Source: Tropicibacter naphthalenivorans (GTDB lineage: Bacteria > Pseudomonadota > Alphaproteobacteria > Rhodobacterales > Rhodobacteraceae). From it: a DNA stretch of 54,517 nt. Within the stretch, counting starts at the first letter, position 1; each line of letters opens with the position of its first letter. Shown in pieces: positions 8,703-16,295 of the stretch. The notes under the pieces were generated by a model. The model was given only the letters and a program-made list of their open reading frames with translations, was not told the origin of the DNA and did no database searches. The stretch lies in the NCBI RefSeq assembly GCF_900176475.1, contig NZ_FWXX01000015.1, forward strand, positions 1 through 54,517, written 5' to 3'. The position numbers were made by a program, and so were the translations under genes.

Positions 8703-8927
8703 ATGACCCCGACCCAGATGATTATCGAAACCCTCGGCCCCTATGAAACCGAACTGACCTATGGCATCGTCGGGCTGATCGTGGTGCTGGGAATTGCCGC
8801 CGATCATAGCCCGTGGTTGCGCCGAAAACTGCGCCACAAGGGACGCCGGATCGATAACTACTCTGGCTCTTACGACAACGACGGGTTCATCAGCTGGGAC
8901 TACGACAGCGGTGACACCAACGACTAA
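8703..8927 (+). CDS. small membrane protein with acidic tail
   Basis: A 74-residue protein with a single transmembrane segment (about residues 17-33, LTYGIVGLIVVLGIAAD), a basic juxtamembrane stretch (WLRRKLRHKGRR) and a C-terminal tail rich in Asp, Tyr and Ser. This suggests N-out/C-in topology by the positive-inside rule. It follows another one-helix protein by 10 bp. Its stop overlaps the stop of the convergent metallophosphoesterase by 4 bp. No family recognised. Confidence 0.6.
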   Translation: MTPTQMIIETLGPYETELTYGIVGLIVVLGIAADHSPWLRRKLRHKGRRIDNYSGSYDNDGFISWDYDSGDTND

Positions 8928-9712
8928 AGCCGCGTCCAGCGCCCCGCGTCATACTGAAACCGCAGGGGCGCTTGGGGTTCAAACCCGGACAGGCCTGCCA
9001 CCATGCGCGTGATCCCCAGCCGGTTATCGGAATAGTCCAAGACCGCAAAATCGTTTTCCTCGCCGCGCAGGCGGTTCGAAAGACCGGTGCCCACGTGGAC
9101 TTGCAGCATCCGATCGCCCACCTCGGGCGTCACGAACCCCGCCGCGCACCATTTATGCAAATGCCCAGAAAGCACGAGATTGGCGCCCGCCTCATTGAGC
9201 GCCTTCAATGCGGGGGCGGCGCGCTTCATCGGGGTCTTGTCGGAATAGCGCGGCTCTTCAAACGGGTGATGCCCAACGACGATGTTCAAACCCTCACTGC
9301 CCTGAAAGGCTTGGCAGGCGCGCCACAATTGCAGGCGCCGGACCTTGCCCGCCTGCCACGCCCACGGATCGGCGGTGTTGAAGGCTTGCAAAGTCACTCC
9401 GTCCTGCGACCAGACCGGGGCCAACTCGCGCGAGACATAGCGGCGGTAGCGGCCAAAGGGGCGCAGAATACGGTGCCAAAAGGCGTCCAGCGGCATGTCG
9501 TGGTTCCCCGGCACGCTCAGCCAAGGGCATTCCAGCCCGTCGAGGAACGCCCGCGCGGCGCGGAACTGGCTGTGGCGCGCGCGCTGGGTCAGATCGCCGC
9601 TGACGATCACCAGATCGGGGGTGATGGCGCGGATCGCCAACCGCAAAGGCTCCAGCAACTCGGGACGCTCGCGGCCAAAATGCAGGTCAGAGATATGAAC
9701 AAGCCGGGTCAT
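8924..9712 (-). CDS. calcineurin-like metallophosphoesterase
   Basis: A 262-residue cytoplasmic phosphoesterase. All five metal-site motifs of the family are visible in order: HISDLHFG (N-terminus), VSGDLTQRA (about 38), VPGNHDMP (about 68), VVGHHPFEEP (about 145) and LSGHLHKW (about 182). This layout is that of class III cyclic nucleotide phosphodiesterase-like proteins, but the substrate is unknown. Its ATG overlaps the stop of the upstream lipid-kinase-like gene by 4 bp, so the two are translationally coupled. Confidence 0.85.
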   Translation of the reverse strand: MTRLVHISDLHFGRERPELLEPLRLAIRAITPDLVIVSGDLTQRARHSQFRAARAFLDGLECPWLSVPGNHDMPLDAFWHRILRPFGRYRRYVSRELAPVWSQDGVTLQAFNTADPWAWQAGKVRRLQLWRACQAFQGSEGLNIVVGHHPFEEPRYSDKTPMKRAAPALKALNEAGANLVLSGHLHKWCAAGFVTPEVGDRMLQVHVGTGLSNRLRGEENDFAVLDYSDNRLGITRMVAGLSGFEPQAPLRFQYDAGRWTRL

Positions 9713-10620
9713 GCGGCCGGGGCGATCACGTGCAACGGCGTGGCGGAATGGGCAATGCGCAGCGGGCCTTTGATCCAGCGCCGCTCACCGTCCAGCGCCA
9801 CCAGCGTCTTGGCGCGGCCAGAGGTCAGCGTGATCTCTCGCGCGGTGTCGATGTGGAAATCCTCACCCTTGCGGGCCGACCCGGCGGCCAGAGACAGCGC
9901 CGATTTCACCAAGTCCAAACGCCCCGTGTTCGGAGCGGCGAACAGGGCAAAGCGCCCGTCCCGCACGGCATCCGCCCCGGCAAGGTTATAGGTCTCGAGC
10001 TGATAGGCGGACGCCGCCACAAACACCAAGGGCGTACGGATACGGTGGCGCGCGCCGTCCAGATCGGCTTCCAACTTCAAGGGCCGGTGCACGCCCAAGA
10101 GGGTCAGTAAGGTTGACCAATGCGCCGCCAGCCGCGAGCGCCCGTAGCGGTTATAAATATCCTCGCGCCGATCAAGGATCGACGGGTACAGACCAAGGCT
10201 CACGTTGTTCAGAAACGCGCGGCCATTAACCGTACCGAGGTGTACGGCTTTACTGGCCCCCTGCCCCAGCTGCGCGACGGCTCCGTTCAGGTCCTCGGCC
10301 AGCCCCAGCGAGCGCGCGAAAAAGTTGAACGTCCCCATGGGCAGAACCCCCATCCGCGGCGCTTTCTTGTGACGCAGCAAAACGTCGGCGACGGCGGAAA
10401 TGGTGCCATCGCCGCCCGCCGCGACAACGGTGTGGCAGCCCCCGCCGATGGCGTCCTCAATGGTACGCTCCAGGTTGGATTTGGGATGCAGTTCAATGAT
10501 ATCTGCGTGGACGTTTTCCTCGCGCAGCGCCTGCGCGATCCGATCCGTGCGAGAGGTGCCGCCATCGTCTTCGCCCGATTTTGGGTTCACAAGAATGCAA
10601 ATGCGCTTGGACTGGGTCAT
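9709..10620 (-). CDS. diacylglycerol/lipid kinase family protein
   Basis: A 303-residue protein of the DAGK catalytic family, which phosphorylates diacylglycerol, sphingoid or related lipids with ATP. Seen: an N-terminal VNPKSG motif, the AAGGDGTIS nucleotide motif (about residue 70) and LPMGTFNFFARSLGL where most members have LPxGTxNDFA. The second half is the usual beta-sandwich domain. Start ATG at 10620; an alternative in-frame start 21 bp upstream is possible. It heads a two-gene unit with the phosphoesterase and is divergent from speD, 93 bp away. Confidence 0.85.
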   Translation of the reverse strand: MTQSKRICILVNPKSGEDDGGTSRTDRIAQALREENVHADIIELHPKSNLERTIEDAIGGGCHTVVAAGGDGTISAVADVLLRHKKAPRMGVLPMGTFNFFARSLGLAEDLNGAVAQLGQGASKAVHLGTVNGRAFLNNVSLGLYPSILDRREDIYNRYGRSRLAAHWSTLLTLLGVHRPLKLEADLDGARHRIRTPLVFVAASAYQLETYNLAGADAVRDGRFALFAAPNTGRLDLVKSALSLAAGSARKGEDFHIDTAREITLTSGRAKTLVALDGERRWIKGPLRIAHSATPLHVIAPAA

Positions 10621-10713
10621 GGCGGGCCTGTTTGGTTTCATCCCCTCTATAACCCGGAAGGCGCGCGGCGGTTCCCCATGGTCTTACACGCGCAGGGGCG
10701 GTATCAGGGCGCT

Positions 10714-11088
10714 ATGACTCACCCTCACGCGCCGGGCGCGCATCTTTTAATGGATCTCTATGATGGGCGCGGGTTCGATGACCCCGCCGTGATCGAGGCC
10801 GCCTTGCGCGCCGCCGCCCGCGCCGCCGGAGCCACGGTGCTGAGCGCCGGTTTCCACCACTTTGGCACGGGGGCCGGGGTGACCGGGGTGCTGATGCTGG
10901 CCGAGTCGCATATCTCGATCCACACGTGGCCCGAACGGGGCTTTGCCGCCGTCGACATCTTTATGTGTGGCGAAGCGCAGCCAGACCGGGCGGCGCAGGC
11001 GATCGAGACCGCCTTACGCCCCGCGCATGTGGAGCTGACCCGCGTGCTACGCGGTCACTCGAACCACGCGCTCCAACCGTCGAGGTAA
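10714..11088 (+). CDS. speD: S-adenosylmethionine decarboxylase proenzyme
   Basis: A 124-residue class 1B AdoMet decarboxylase, which self-cleaves to a pyruvoyl enzyme and makes decarboxylated AdoMet, the aminopropyl donor. Seen: AESHISIHTWPE with the cleavage Ser65, catalytic His70 and Cys85 (DIFMCG), spaced as in the short bacterial enzymes. The start at 10714 gives the typical N-terminus (HLLMDLYDG). It faces the aminopropyltransferase gene, and the two coding regions overlap by 34 bp at their 3' ends, so they cannot share a transcript although their products form one pathway. Confidence 0.93.
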   Translation: MTHPHAPGAHLLMDLYDGRGFDDPAVIEAALRAAARAAGATVLSAGFHHFGTGAGVTGVLMLAESHISIHTWPERGFAAVDIFMCGEAQPDRAAQAIETALRPAHVELTRVLRGHSNHALQPSR

Positions 11089-12587
11089 TAACCGACCAAG
11101 GCGTGGGTCTGGATGTGGTTCGGCTCTGCCTCTAGCCGCGCCATATCGGGGGCAAAGACCTGCGCCGCGCTCCACGCCTGCTGGTCGAGATACCGCAGCC
11201 CTTGCGGCAGCGCCGGCGCGCGATCCAAACGCATGGGCGACACCATGGTAAATCCCCATTCGCCAAAGCTGGGCACATAGCTGTGATAGGGCAGCACGTT
11301 CAGCGCGCCGCCAAGCGGGTTGGCCGTCTGCTCCCACGTTTCGACGATGGACCAAAACGCCTGCCGCGCAAACAGCGGCGCGCCGCTTTGCGTGACGATC
11401 ACCGAACTCGCTCCGATGCGCTGCACCAAGAGGGCGTAGAACTCGGCGCTATACAGTTTCGACAGCGCAAGGTTTTTCGGGTCCGGCAGGTCAAGGATCA
11501 CCACGTCGTAGATGGTCTGATCGGCCTCGATGAACTGCCAGGCATCCTGGTTAATGATGGTCACCCGAGGGTCGCTGAGCGCATGATCGTTCAGGGGCGC
11601 CAGCTGCGGATGATCCTTGAACAGCCCCGTCACCGCCGGGTCCAGATCGACCAGCGTTACCTGCCCGACGCCGTCGTGACGCAAGACTTCGCGCACCGCC
11701 ATCCCGTCGCCGCCCCCAAGGATCAAGACTTGGGTTTGGCGCGGCGCGAGGCCCATCGCCGGGTGCACGAGGCTTTCGTGATAGCGATATTCGTCCAGCG
11801 TATCGAACTGGATCGAGTAATCGAGGAACAGCCGCGTGCGGTCGCGGAACTGCGTCACGGTGATGTTCTGGTAAGGCGTGGTTTCCGACAGGATCACGTC
11901 GTCTTCAAACAGGCGCGCTTGGGTGACGTTCAGCATCTGCTCGGACTGGACAAGGGCCGCGCCCGTCGCGACCAGGGCCAAGGCCCAGACCACCCGGATC
12001 AACCCCACGACCTCTGTGCGAAACAGATACAGCGACACGCCCGCGACCAGCAGGTTGAGCAAACCGAACGCAAGGCTCGCCGACATCAGCCCAAGGTGCG
12101 GGACGATCAACAGCGGAAAGGCAAGGCTGGCGATCAGCGCCCCGGCGTAATCCACCGTCAGCACGTTTTCGAAGTGAAAGCGCTTGGCCCCGATCTGTTC
12201 CAGCACGCGGGCGATCAGCGGGATTTCCATCCCCGACAGCACGCCCACCGCCGCGAGGAACCCATAGAGCATCGGACCCACACCGTTCAGCGCGCCGTAG
12301 GCGTAGAACAAGGCCGGAGCCATAAAGCCGCCGACCAACCCGAGCAGGATCTGGATCCACACGAACCCCGGCATGGCGTCGCGCACAAACCGAGACAGCC
12401 ACGCGCCCACGCCCATGGACGACAGGAAAACGCCAATCACAACAGAGAACTGCCGCACGCTGTCGCCCAGCAGATAGCTCGACACGGTCGCGGCGATCAG
12501 TTCATAGATCAGCCCGGCGACAGCAACGAGGAACGTCGCCAGCAGCAGCCAGACGTCGCGATGCCGCGCCGTTTCGGTTTGGCTCAT
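11055..12587 (-). CDS. membrane-anchored polyamine aminopropyltransferase (spermidine synthase-like)
   Basis: A 510-residue protein. Residues 10-215 contain about seven hydrophobic helices. The C-terminal part is a spermidine synthase fold with the dcAdoMet-binding motif LILGGGDG (288-295), LVDLDP (312-317) and VILDLPDP (near 360). The family transfers an aminopropyl group from decarboxylated AdoMet to an amine, here probably at the membrane. The DLPDP stretch matches the usual D(S/L)xDP catalytic loop. The start overlaps the DUF350 stop by 4 bp. It is the last gene of a leftward set with DUF350 and two DUF4178 proteins. The acceptor substrate is not known; this membrane class differs from the soluble SpeE. 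Confidence 0.88.
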   Translation of the reverse strand: MSQTETARHRDVWLLLATFLVAVAGLIYELIAATVSSYLLGDSVRQFSVVIGVFLSSMGVGAWLSRFVRDAMPGFVWIQILLGLVGGFMAPALFYAYGALNGVGPMLYGFLAAVGVLSGMEIPLIARVLEQIGAKRFHFENVLTVDYAGALIASLAFPLLIVPHLGLMSASLAFGLLNLLVAGVSLYLFRTEVVGLIRVVWALALVATGAALVQSEQMLNVTQARLFEDDVILSETTPYQNITVTQFRDRTRLFLDYSIQFDTLDEYRYHESLVHPAMGLAPRQTQVLILGGGDGMAVREVLRHDGVGQVTLVDLDPAVTGLFKDHPQLAPLNDHALSDPRVTIINQDAWQFIEADQTIYDVVILDLPDPKNLALSKLYSAEFYALLVQRIGASSVIVTQSGAPLFARQAFWSIVETWEQTANPLGGALNVLPYHSYVPSFGEWGFTMVSPMRLDRAPALPQGLRYLDQQAWSAAQVFAPDMARLEAEPNHIQTHALVGYYLDGWSAWFE

Positions 12588-12802
12588 GACAGGATGACGG
12601 CCGCGATGATGATGGCGATGGACAGGAACAAGAAGCCGAACAGGATCGCCAGCGCGATGTTCTGGTCCTCTTCGATTTCCTTGATAATCTCGAAGGGGGT
12701 CGCCCAGTCGATGACCTTCCACACGATATACATCATGATCGCGCCCACCGAGGTGAACACGATGGTGCTGATGATGTCGGTAAACATTTGAGACAGGTCC
12801 AT
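12584..12802 (-). CDS. DUF350-like membrane protein
   Basis: A 72-residue protein with two hydrophobic helices (about residues 10-32 and 50-71) joined by a short charged loop (EIIKEIEEDQN). The length and the ATPFEIIKEIEEDQNIALAI pattern resemble one repeat of DUF350 (YjfL-type) membrane proteins. It overlaps the aminopropyltransferase start by 4 bp and follows a small membrane protein by 23 bp. DUF350 genes are often found beside DUF4178, AdoMet decarboxylase and spermidine synthase-like genes, which matches this order. The molecular role is unknown. Confidence 0.72.
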   Translation of the reverse strand: MDLSQMFTDIISTIVFTSVGAIMMYIVWKVIDWATPFEIIKEIEEDQNIALAILFGFLFLSIAIIIAAVILS

Positions 12803-12825
12803 CACAGGCCCCCTTTTTCAGAAAA

Positions 12826-12990
12826 TCATTTCACACTGCCGCCGGCGTAATACCCGCCAGAGGACCCGATCCGCACGGACCCCCTGCCCGGCACGTCCTG
12901 ACTTTCGCCGCCAATGCCTTGCGCCCCGAGGTACGTCGCCCCACCGATCAGCCCAAGGCCGACCAAAACAAAGAAAACGCGGAAAATCAT
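12826..12990 (-). CDS. small Gly/Ser-rich membrane or exported protein
   Basis: A 54-residue frame with a start at 12990. It begins with a hydrophobic helix (MIFRVFFVLVGLGLIGGATYL) and continues with a glycine/serine-rich tail ending in GGYYAGGSVK. It sits 9 bp downstream of the DUF4178 stop and 23 bp upstream of the DUF350 gene on the same strand, which makes a coupled small gene likely. The hydrophobic part could be a signal anchor. No known family; the position inside the operon is the main evidence. Confidence 0.6.
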   Translation of the reverse strand: MIFRVFFVLVGLGLIGGATYLGAQGIGGESQDVPGRGSVRIGSSGGYYAGGSVK

Positions 12991-12999
12991 GGCTTTCTC

Positions 13000-14307
13000 C
13001 TAGTCATCGGACCAATCGCTGCCGAACCAGCGCGCTTTATGCGCCAAATACCGGCGAAGCAAGGGTATTCCGGCCACCAAAGAAAACAGAATACCTATAT
13101 AAAACAGGTACTTACCGCTTGTTTGACCCTCATATACGGTCATTCTGACCAATCCGGCGGCGCGTTTCAGGCCCGCAGGCGTAAATTTCTGCTCTCGGCC
13201 CCCGGTCCAGCCCGCCGCCTCGGTGACCGAAAGGGTCAATTCATAGGTTCCCGGCATATCCGGCAAAAAGCGGATGTCTGACGCGCGGTTGGTTTCGGTC
13301 CATGATCCGTCGGCATCGCGGCCAGAGTAATGCTCGCTGATCCGCCCGGTTTCAAAGCGGGTCTCGCCCTCGGGGTCGGTCAGCTCGGCCTCGATCCAGA
13401 TCCAGCCGTTTTGCACCGCGCTGGTCAAATGGATCTCGGTCAGCCCGCCAGTGTCGGTAATCTCAATCGGGATCGTCTGAGGTTGGCCTGTGTGCAAGGC
13501 TACATCATCGGACCGCACAAGCGCGCCGCGGTCAAAGCCCAAGGCAACCGCAAGAACGAAACTGACAAAGGCCAAAACGCTCCCTGCCCCGATCAGGAAA
13601 CTCCCGTGACGCAGCTTGTTGACCGGAGAGACCGGGATCACCCCGCGCGGCTTGGGCGGCTGCGCGAGCTTAAAGGTCTGGAGGTCTTCGAAGGACAGAT
13701 ACTCTGTCAGGTGGATTTCGCGTTCCCCGTTGGTGACGGAAAATTCAAGCATCTGCCCGGTGGTCAAAGCCGAGATCGTTTTCGTCATCGTGCCCTTGAC
13801 CGGAACATAGCTGAACTCGCCCTCGGCAAAGGTCAGCTTGGCATTCGTTGTCTCGTAATAGCGAAACGTTTTGCCAAAGGCGGCAACGGTGGGGCGGCTG
13901 TCGGAAGTCTCGACCCGGTGTTCGGACATCCAAAAGTCTTCGCGCAGGCGCCGCGAAAAGGTGACATGCCCCTTTTCGACATTCAGCCAAGCGTAGCCGT
14001 GCGTCTCGGAAAAGACCTGATGTTCGACCCATTTCCAGACCGTATCCTGGTGCCATTCCTGCATTCCCAGCGTACCGATCACCGTATAGCGCACGCCTTT
14101 GATGGTGCCCGTGTCGCCCAGCGAAAACGGAGTCTCGGGGCGCGGCAGATCGTTGAACTTGCGCAGAACGCGGTACGCGTTGTTGGCGTCCAGCTCTGCG
14201 CCGCAATAGGGACAAATATGGGTTGTCACCCGTCCGCCGCCGTAAATGTCCAAGCCCGCCCCGCAGGACGTACAGTTGACCGAGTGCAATTCCGGAGAGC
14301 GAGTCAT
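13000..14307 (-). CDS. DUF4178 zinc-ribbon protein with two membrane helices
   Basis: A 435-residue protein. An N-terminal zinc ribbon has two Cys-x2-Cys pairs (CTSCG at 13-17, CPYCG near 32). A DUF4178 beta-rich domain follows (about 60-225, with the GTIKGVRYTVIG start typical of the family). Then come a transmembrane helix (about 240-262), an extracytoplasmic beta domain of about 150 residues, and a second helix near 400-415. The start overlaps the stop of the upstream DUF4178 gene by 4 bp. The layout suggests a membrane-tethered sensor or scaffold facing both sides. The function of DUF4178 is not established. Confidence 0.78.
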   Translation of the reverse strand: MTRSPELHSVNCTSCGAGLDIYGGGRVTTHICPYCGAELDANNAYRVLRKFNDLPRPETPFSLGDTGTIKGVRYTVIGTLGMQEWHQDTVWKWVEHQVFSETHGYAWLNVEKGHVTFSRRLREDFWMSEHRVETSDSRPTVAAFGKTFRYYETTNAKLTFAEGEFSYVPVKGTMTKTISALTTGQMLEFSVTNGEREIHLTEYLSFEDLQTFKLAQPPKPRGVIPVSPVNKLRHGSFLIGAGSVLAFVSFVLAVALGFDRGALVRSDDVALHTGQPQTIPIEITDTGGLTEIHLTSAVQNGWIWIEAELTDPEGETRFETGRISEHYSGRDADGSWTETNRASDIRFLPDMPGTYELTLSVTEAAGWTGGREQKFTPAGLKRAAGLVRMTVYEGQTSGKYLFYIGILFSLVAGIPLLRRYLAHKARWFGSDWSDD

Positions 14308-15011
14308 GCGCGACCCTCGATCTGGATGTCATAGGGGCTGAACCAGCGGCCCACATACAGCAGCGCACCGCCCTCCCAATACTCACAGGACAGGATCTGC
14401 GCCCTTGGTCCTTGCGCGTTAAAGAATCCATAGCGCTCGCCCACATGCAGTTCGTGATCAAAGCTGCCGCGAATGGCGAGACATTCGGCGGTCTCTTTTT
14501 CGTTTACCGCGTATTGTTCGCCGTCGATGGTCCACATGGCGCCCAGCTGTGTGCCTTGGGCTTGCGCCGGCGAAATGCTCTGATCCAAGAATTCGCGCTG
14601 GACGGCGATGTCGCCTTCATCGACCGAGACCCAGACCGGGGCACCGTGCTGATCCAAGCCCCAGAACTCATCCCAAGTGCCGCGGCCATAGGAAAACCGC
14701 GCTTGTCCGAAAATCCGGATCTCATCCTTGCCGGCGCGGATCGTATCGCCAATCGCAAACAGGGCAGGGGTGTCGTGCATCACGCCACTGTCCCCGGCAT
14801 TGCGGACCACGTCATCCTCGATCAACAGCGCCGTGCCGCAGCTTTCGCAGCTGACCATCCGCACGAAACGGGTCTGATCGGGAACCGGTGTTCCACAATT
14901 GGGGCACGTAAACTCGGGCACGGTAAATCCATTGGGTTTCGACTTTGGGGCGACCTTAACCAGACATTTTCCATTATGCCAGAGGCAGAACTTCGGCGTG
15001 GTTTGGATCAT
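14304..15011 (-). CDS. DUF4178 zinc-ribbon protein
   Basis: A 235-residue soluble protein with a zinc ribbon (CPNCG near 36-40 and CESCG near 55-59) and one DUF4178 domain (about 80-225; FAIGDTIRAGKDEIRIFG). It is a shorter paralogue of the next gene, and the pair overlap by 4 bp. The ATG at 15011 lies only 9 bp from the first parS-like palindrome and has no strong Shine-Dalgarno site (CCGGTG only). Read-through from repC on the same strand is possible. The residues before the zinc ribbon are poorly conserved, so the true start may be further in. Confidence 0.75.
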   Translation of the reverse strand: MIQTTPKFCLWHNGKCLVKVAPKSKPNGFTVPEFTCPNCGTPVPDQTRFVRMVSCESCGTALLIEDDVVRNAGDSGVMHDTPALFAIGDTIRAGKDEIRIFGQARFSYGRGTWDEFWGLDQHGAPVWVSVDEGDIAVQREFLDQSISPAQAQGTQLGAMWTIDGEQYAVNEKETAECLAIRGSFDHELHVGERYGFFNAQGPRAQILSCEYWEGGALLYVGRWFSPYDIQIEGRA

Positions 15012-15020
15012 CACCGGATG

Positions 15021-15070
15021 AATTGTCAGCTGACAATTTGCCAGACGGGCTTAGATTGTCAGCTGACAAT
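15021..15070. repeat. two parS-like palindromes behind repC
   Basis: The 16-bp perfect palindrome ATTGTCAGCTGACAAT occurs twice, at 15022-15037 (18 bp with flanks, 15021-15038) and 15055-15070, with centres exactly 33 bp apart. The second copy lies inside the last codons of repC and encodes the NCQLTI end. A further half-site GCTGACAA lies at 15085-15092. RepABC replicons carry short palindromic centromeres (parS) bound by RepB. Position and symmetry fit, so these are the best candidates. Confidence 0.8.
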
Positions 15071-16121
15071 TTCGGGATTTACCCGCTGACAACACGCTGT
15101 TGACCATCGGCATAATGTCAAAATTTCCGCAACGCGCGTTTTGCGCCAAACGCCTTAGATAGGCTCCGGGGCTTTGGATGTGCGCCAACCTTTCGTGAAT
15201 ACACAGCACGGAAAGGGTCGCGACGAGGGCGCCCATGTGGCGCTTGGCCTCGTCCCAAACAGGCCCATCAATCCCCAACATTGGTGCAAGCCGTGAGGCT
15301 ATTCCGACCAAATCGGCTTCTTGTTGGATTGGTTCGGCAAAGAGACTGCGCGTCTCATGGCAAGCTTGCACAAACTCAGACAACGGCACATTCGGGTTTG
15401 TTTTTTTTACGGGCGTTGGCGTTGCGGCGGTTTCAGAGTCAAAAGCAAGTTTATTTTTATTGTCTATGTGCCGCTCATTTTGGACGTCAGGGGCGCTCAT
15501 TTCTTGTGACTCAGAGACGGTTTTCAACAGGTTTTCCACATCTCTTTCCAGCTGCTGCAGCTCGGGCAGGGACAGCTTGCGACGCAACGCCAGTCGCAGA
15601 TGATCGCAGGCTTCGGCAAAGGTCTCTCCCAGCTCGATCAAACGATGGCGAAGACCGTTCAGCCGGTCACGCAGTACATGCTTTTGTTCAGCGAGTTCGC
15701 GGGCAGCACGGCTGGCCTCGGCGGCCTCAGAGGCGCGTTCGACCATCGGCGTCAGATCAAAGCCAAAGGCGATCTCGACCCCGCCAGCGACGCGGCGGGC
15801 ATAGCGCTTGCCATTGGGCGAGGCGTGACGGCGGACAATCCCGCAATCCACCAGCCGTTTCAGGTGCCGCCGCAGGGTGCTGTCGGGCATCCCGTTCAGG
15901 CGGTCACACAGCGTGCGATTGGACGGAAAAACGATCACACCGGCTTCGATATGGCGATCGGGATGAAAGGTCAAAAGAGCCTTGAGGACAGTGAGCGCAC
16001 GATGCGTCAATCCGAAGTGCTCGGAGGCATCGGTCAACGCCTGCAACAGCGCCCACTTGTCCAAACCGTACGGGACAGCCGTCTGCGGCCGCCCGACGTC
16101 GATTCGGGACGTTTTCTGCAT
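15051..16121 (-). CDS. repC: replication initiator RepC
   Basis: A 356-residue RepC-type initiator of the alphaproteobacterial repABC family. It normally binds an origin inside its own gene and is limiting for copy number. Seen: a typical N-terminus (YGLDKWALLQALTDASEHFGLTHRALTVLKALLTFHP), a winged-helix region with PSNRTLCDRLNGMPDSTLRRHLKRLVDCG (about 75-110), a coiled middle (about 135-205), and a C-terminal domain ending in the parS palindrome. The ATG at 16121 is chosen; a GTG at 16154 would add 11 residues. The 174-bp gap to repB holds an antisense RNA gene, as in other repABC operons. The frame looks intact. Confidence 0.92.
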   Translation of the reverse strand: MQKTSRIDVGRPQTAVPYGLDKWALLQALTDASEHFGLTHRALTVLKALLTFHPDRHIEAGVIVFPSNRTLCDRLNGMPDSTLRRHLKRLVDCGIVRRHASPNGKRYARRVAGGVEIAFGFDLTPMVERASEAAEASRAARELAEQKHVLRDRLNGLRHRLIELGETFAEACDHLRLALRRKLSLPELQQLERDVENLLKTVSESQEMSAPDVQNERHIDNKNKLAFDSETAATPTPVKKTNPNVPLSEFVQACHETRSLFAEPIQQEADLVGIASRLAPMLGIDGPVWDEAKRHMGALVATLSVLCIHERLAHIQSPGAYLRRLAQNARCGNFDIMPMVNSVLSAGKSRNCQLTI

Positions 16122-16206
16122 CAAATTTTCACGAGACAACAGAAAACCACCCACTTCGCGGCAACGAAGCGTTGACAGATTCCAGTCTGGCGGCTATCTC
16201 AAAGGT

Positions 16207-16256
16207 GCTAAGATCGAGAAGGGCCTTCCGGGATTATCCTGGGGGGCTTTTCTTTT
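16207..16256 (+). ncRNA. antisense counter-transcript RNA between repB and repC
   Basis: On the strand opposite to repABC, a consensus -35 TTGACA (16172-16177) is followed after 17 bp by TATCTC (16195-16200), predicting a start near 16207. A terminator hairpin (16223-16247, about 11 pairs with a TTA/ATTAT loop, some G-U) is followed by TTTTCTTTT to 16256. The RNA would be about 50 nt. The position and orientation are those of the ctRNA/inc RNA that lowers repC expression and sets incompatibility in repABC replicons. Confidence 0.78.
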
Positions 16257-16295
16257 GTCGGGGTCGTGCCTCCTATTTAGGTTTCCATTCTGCCA

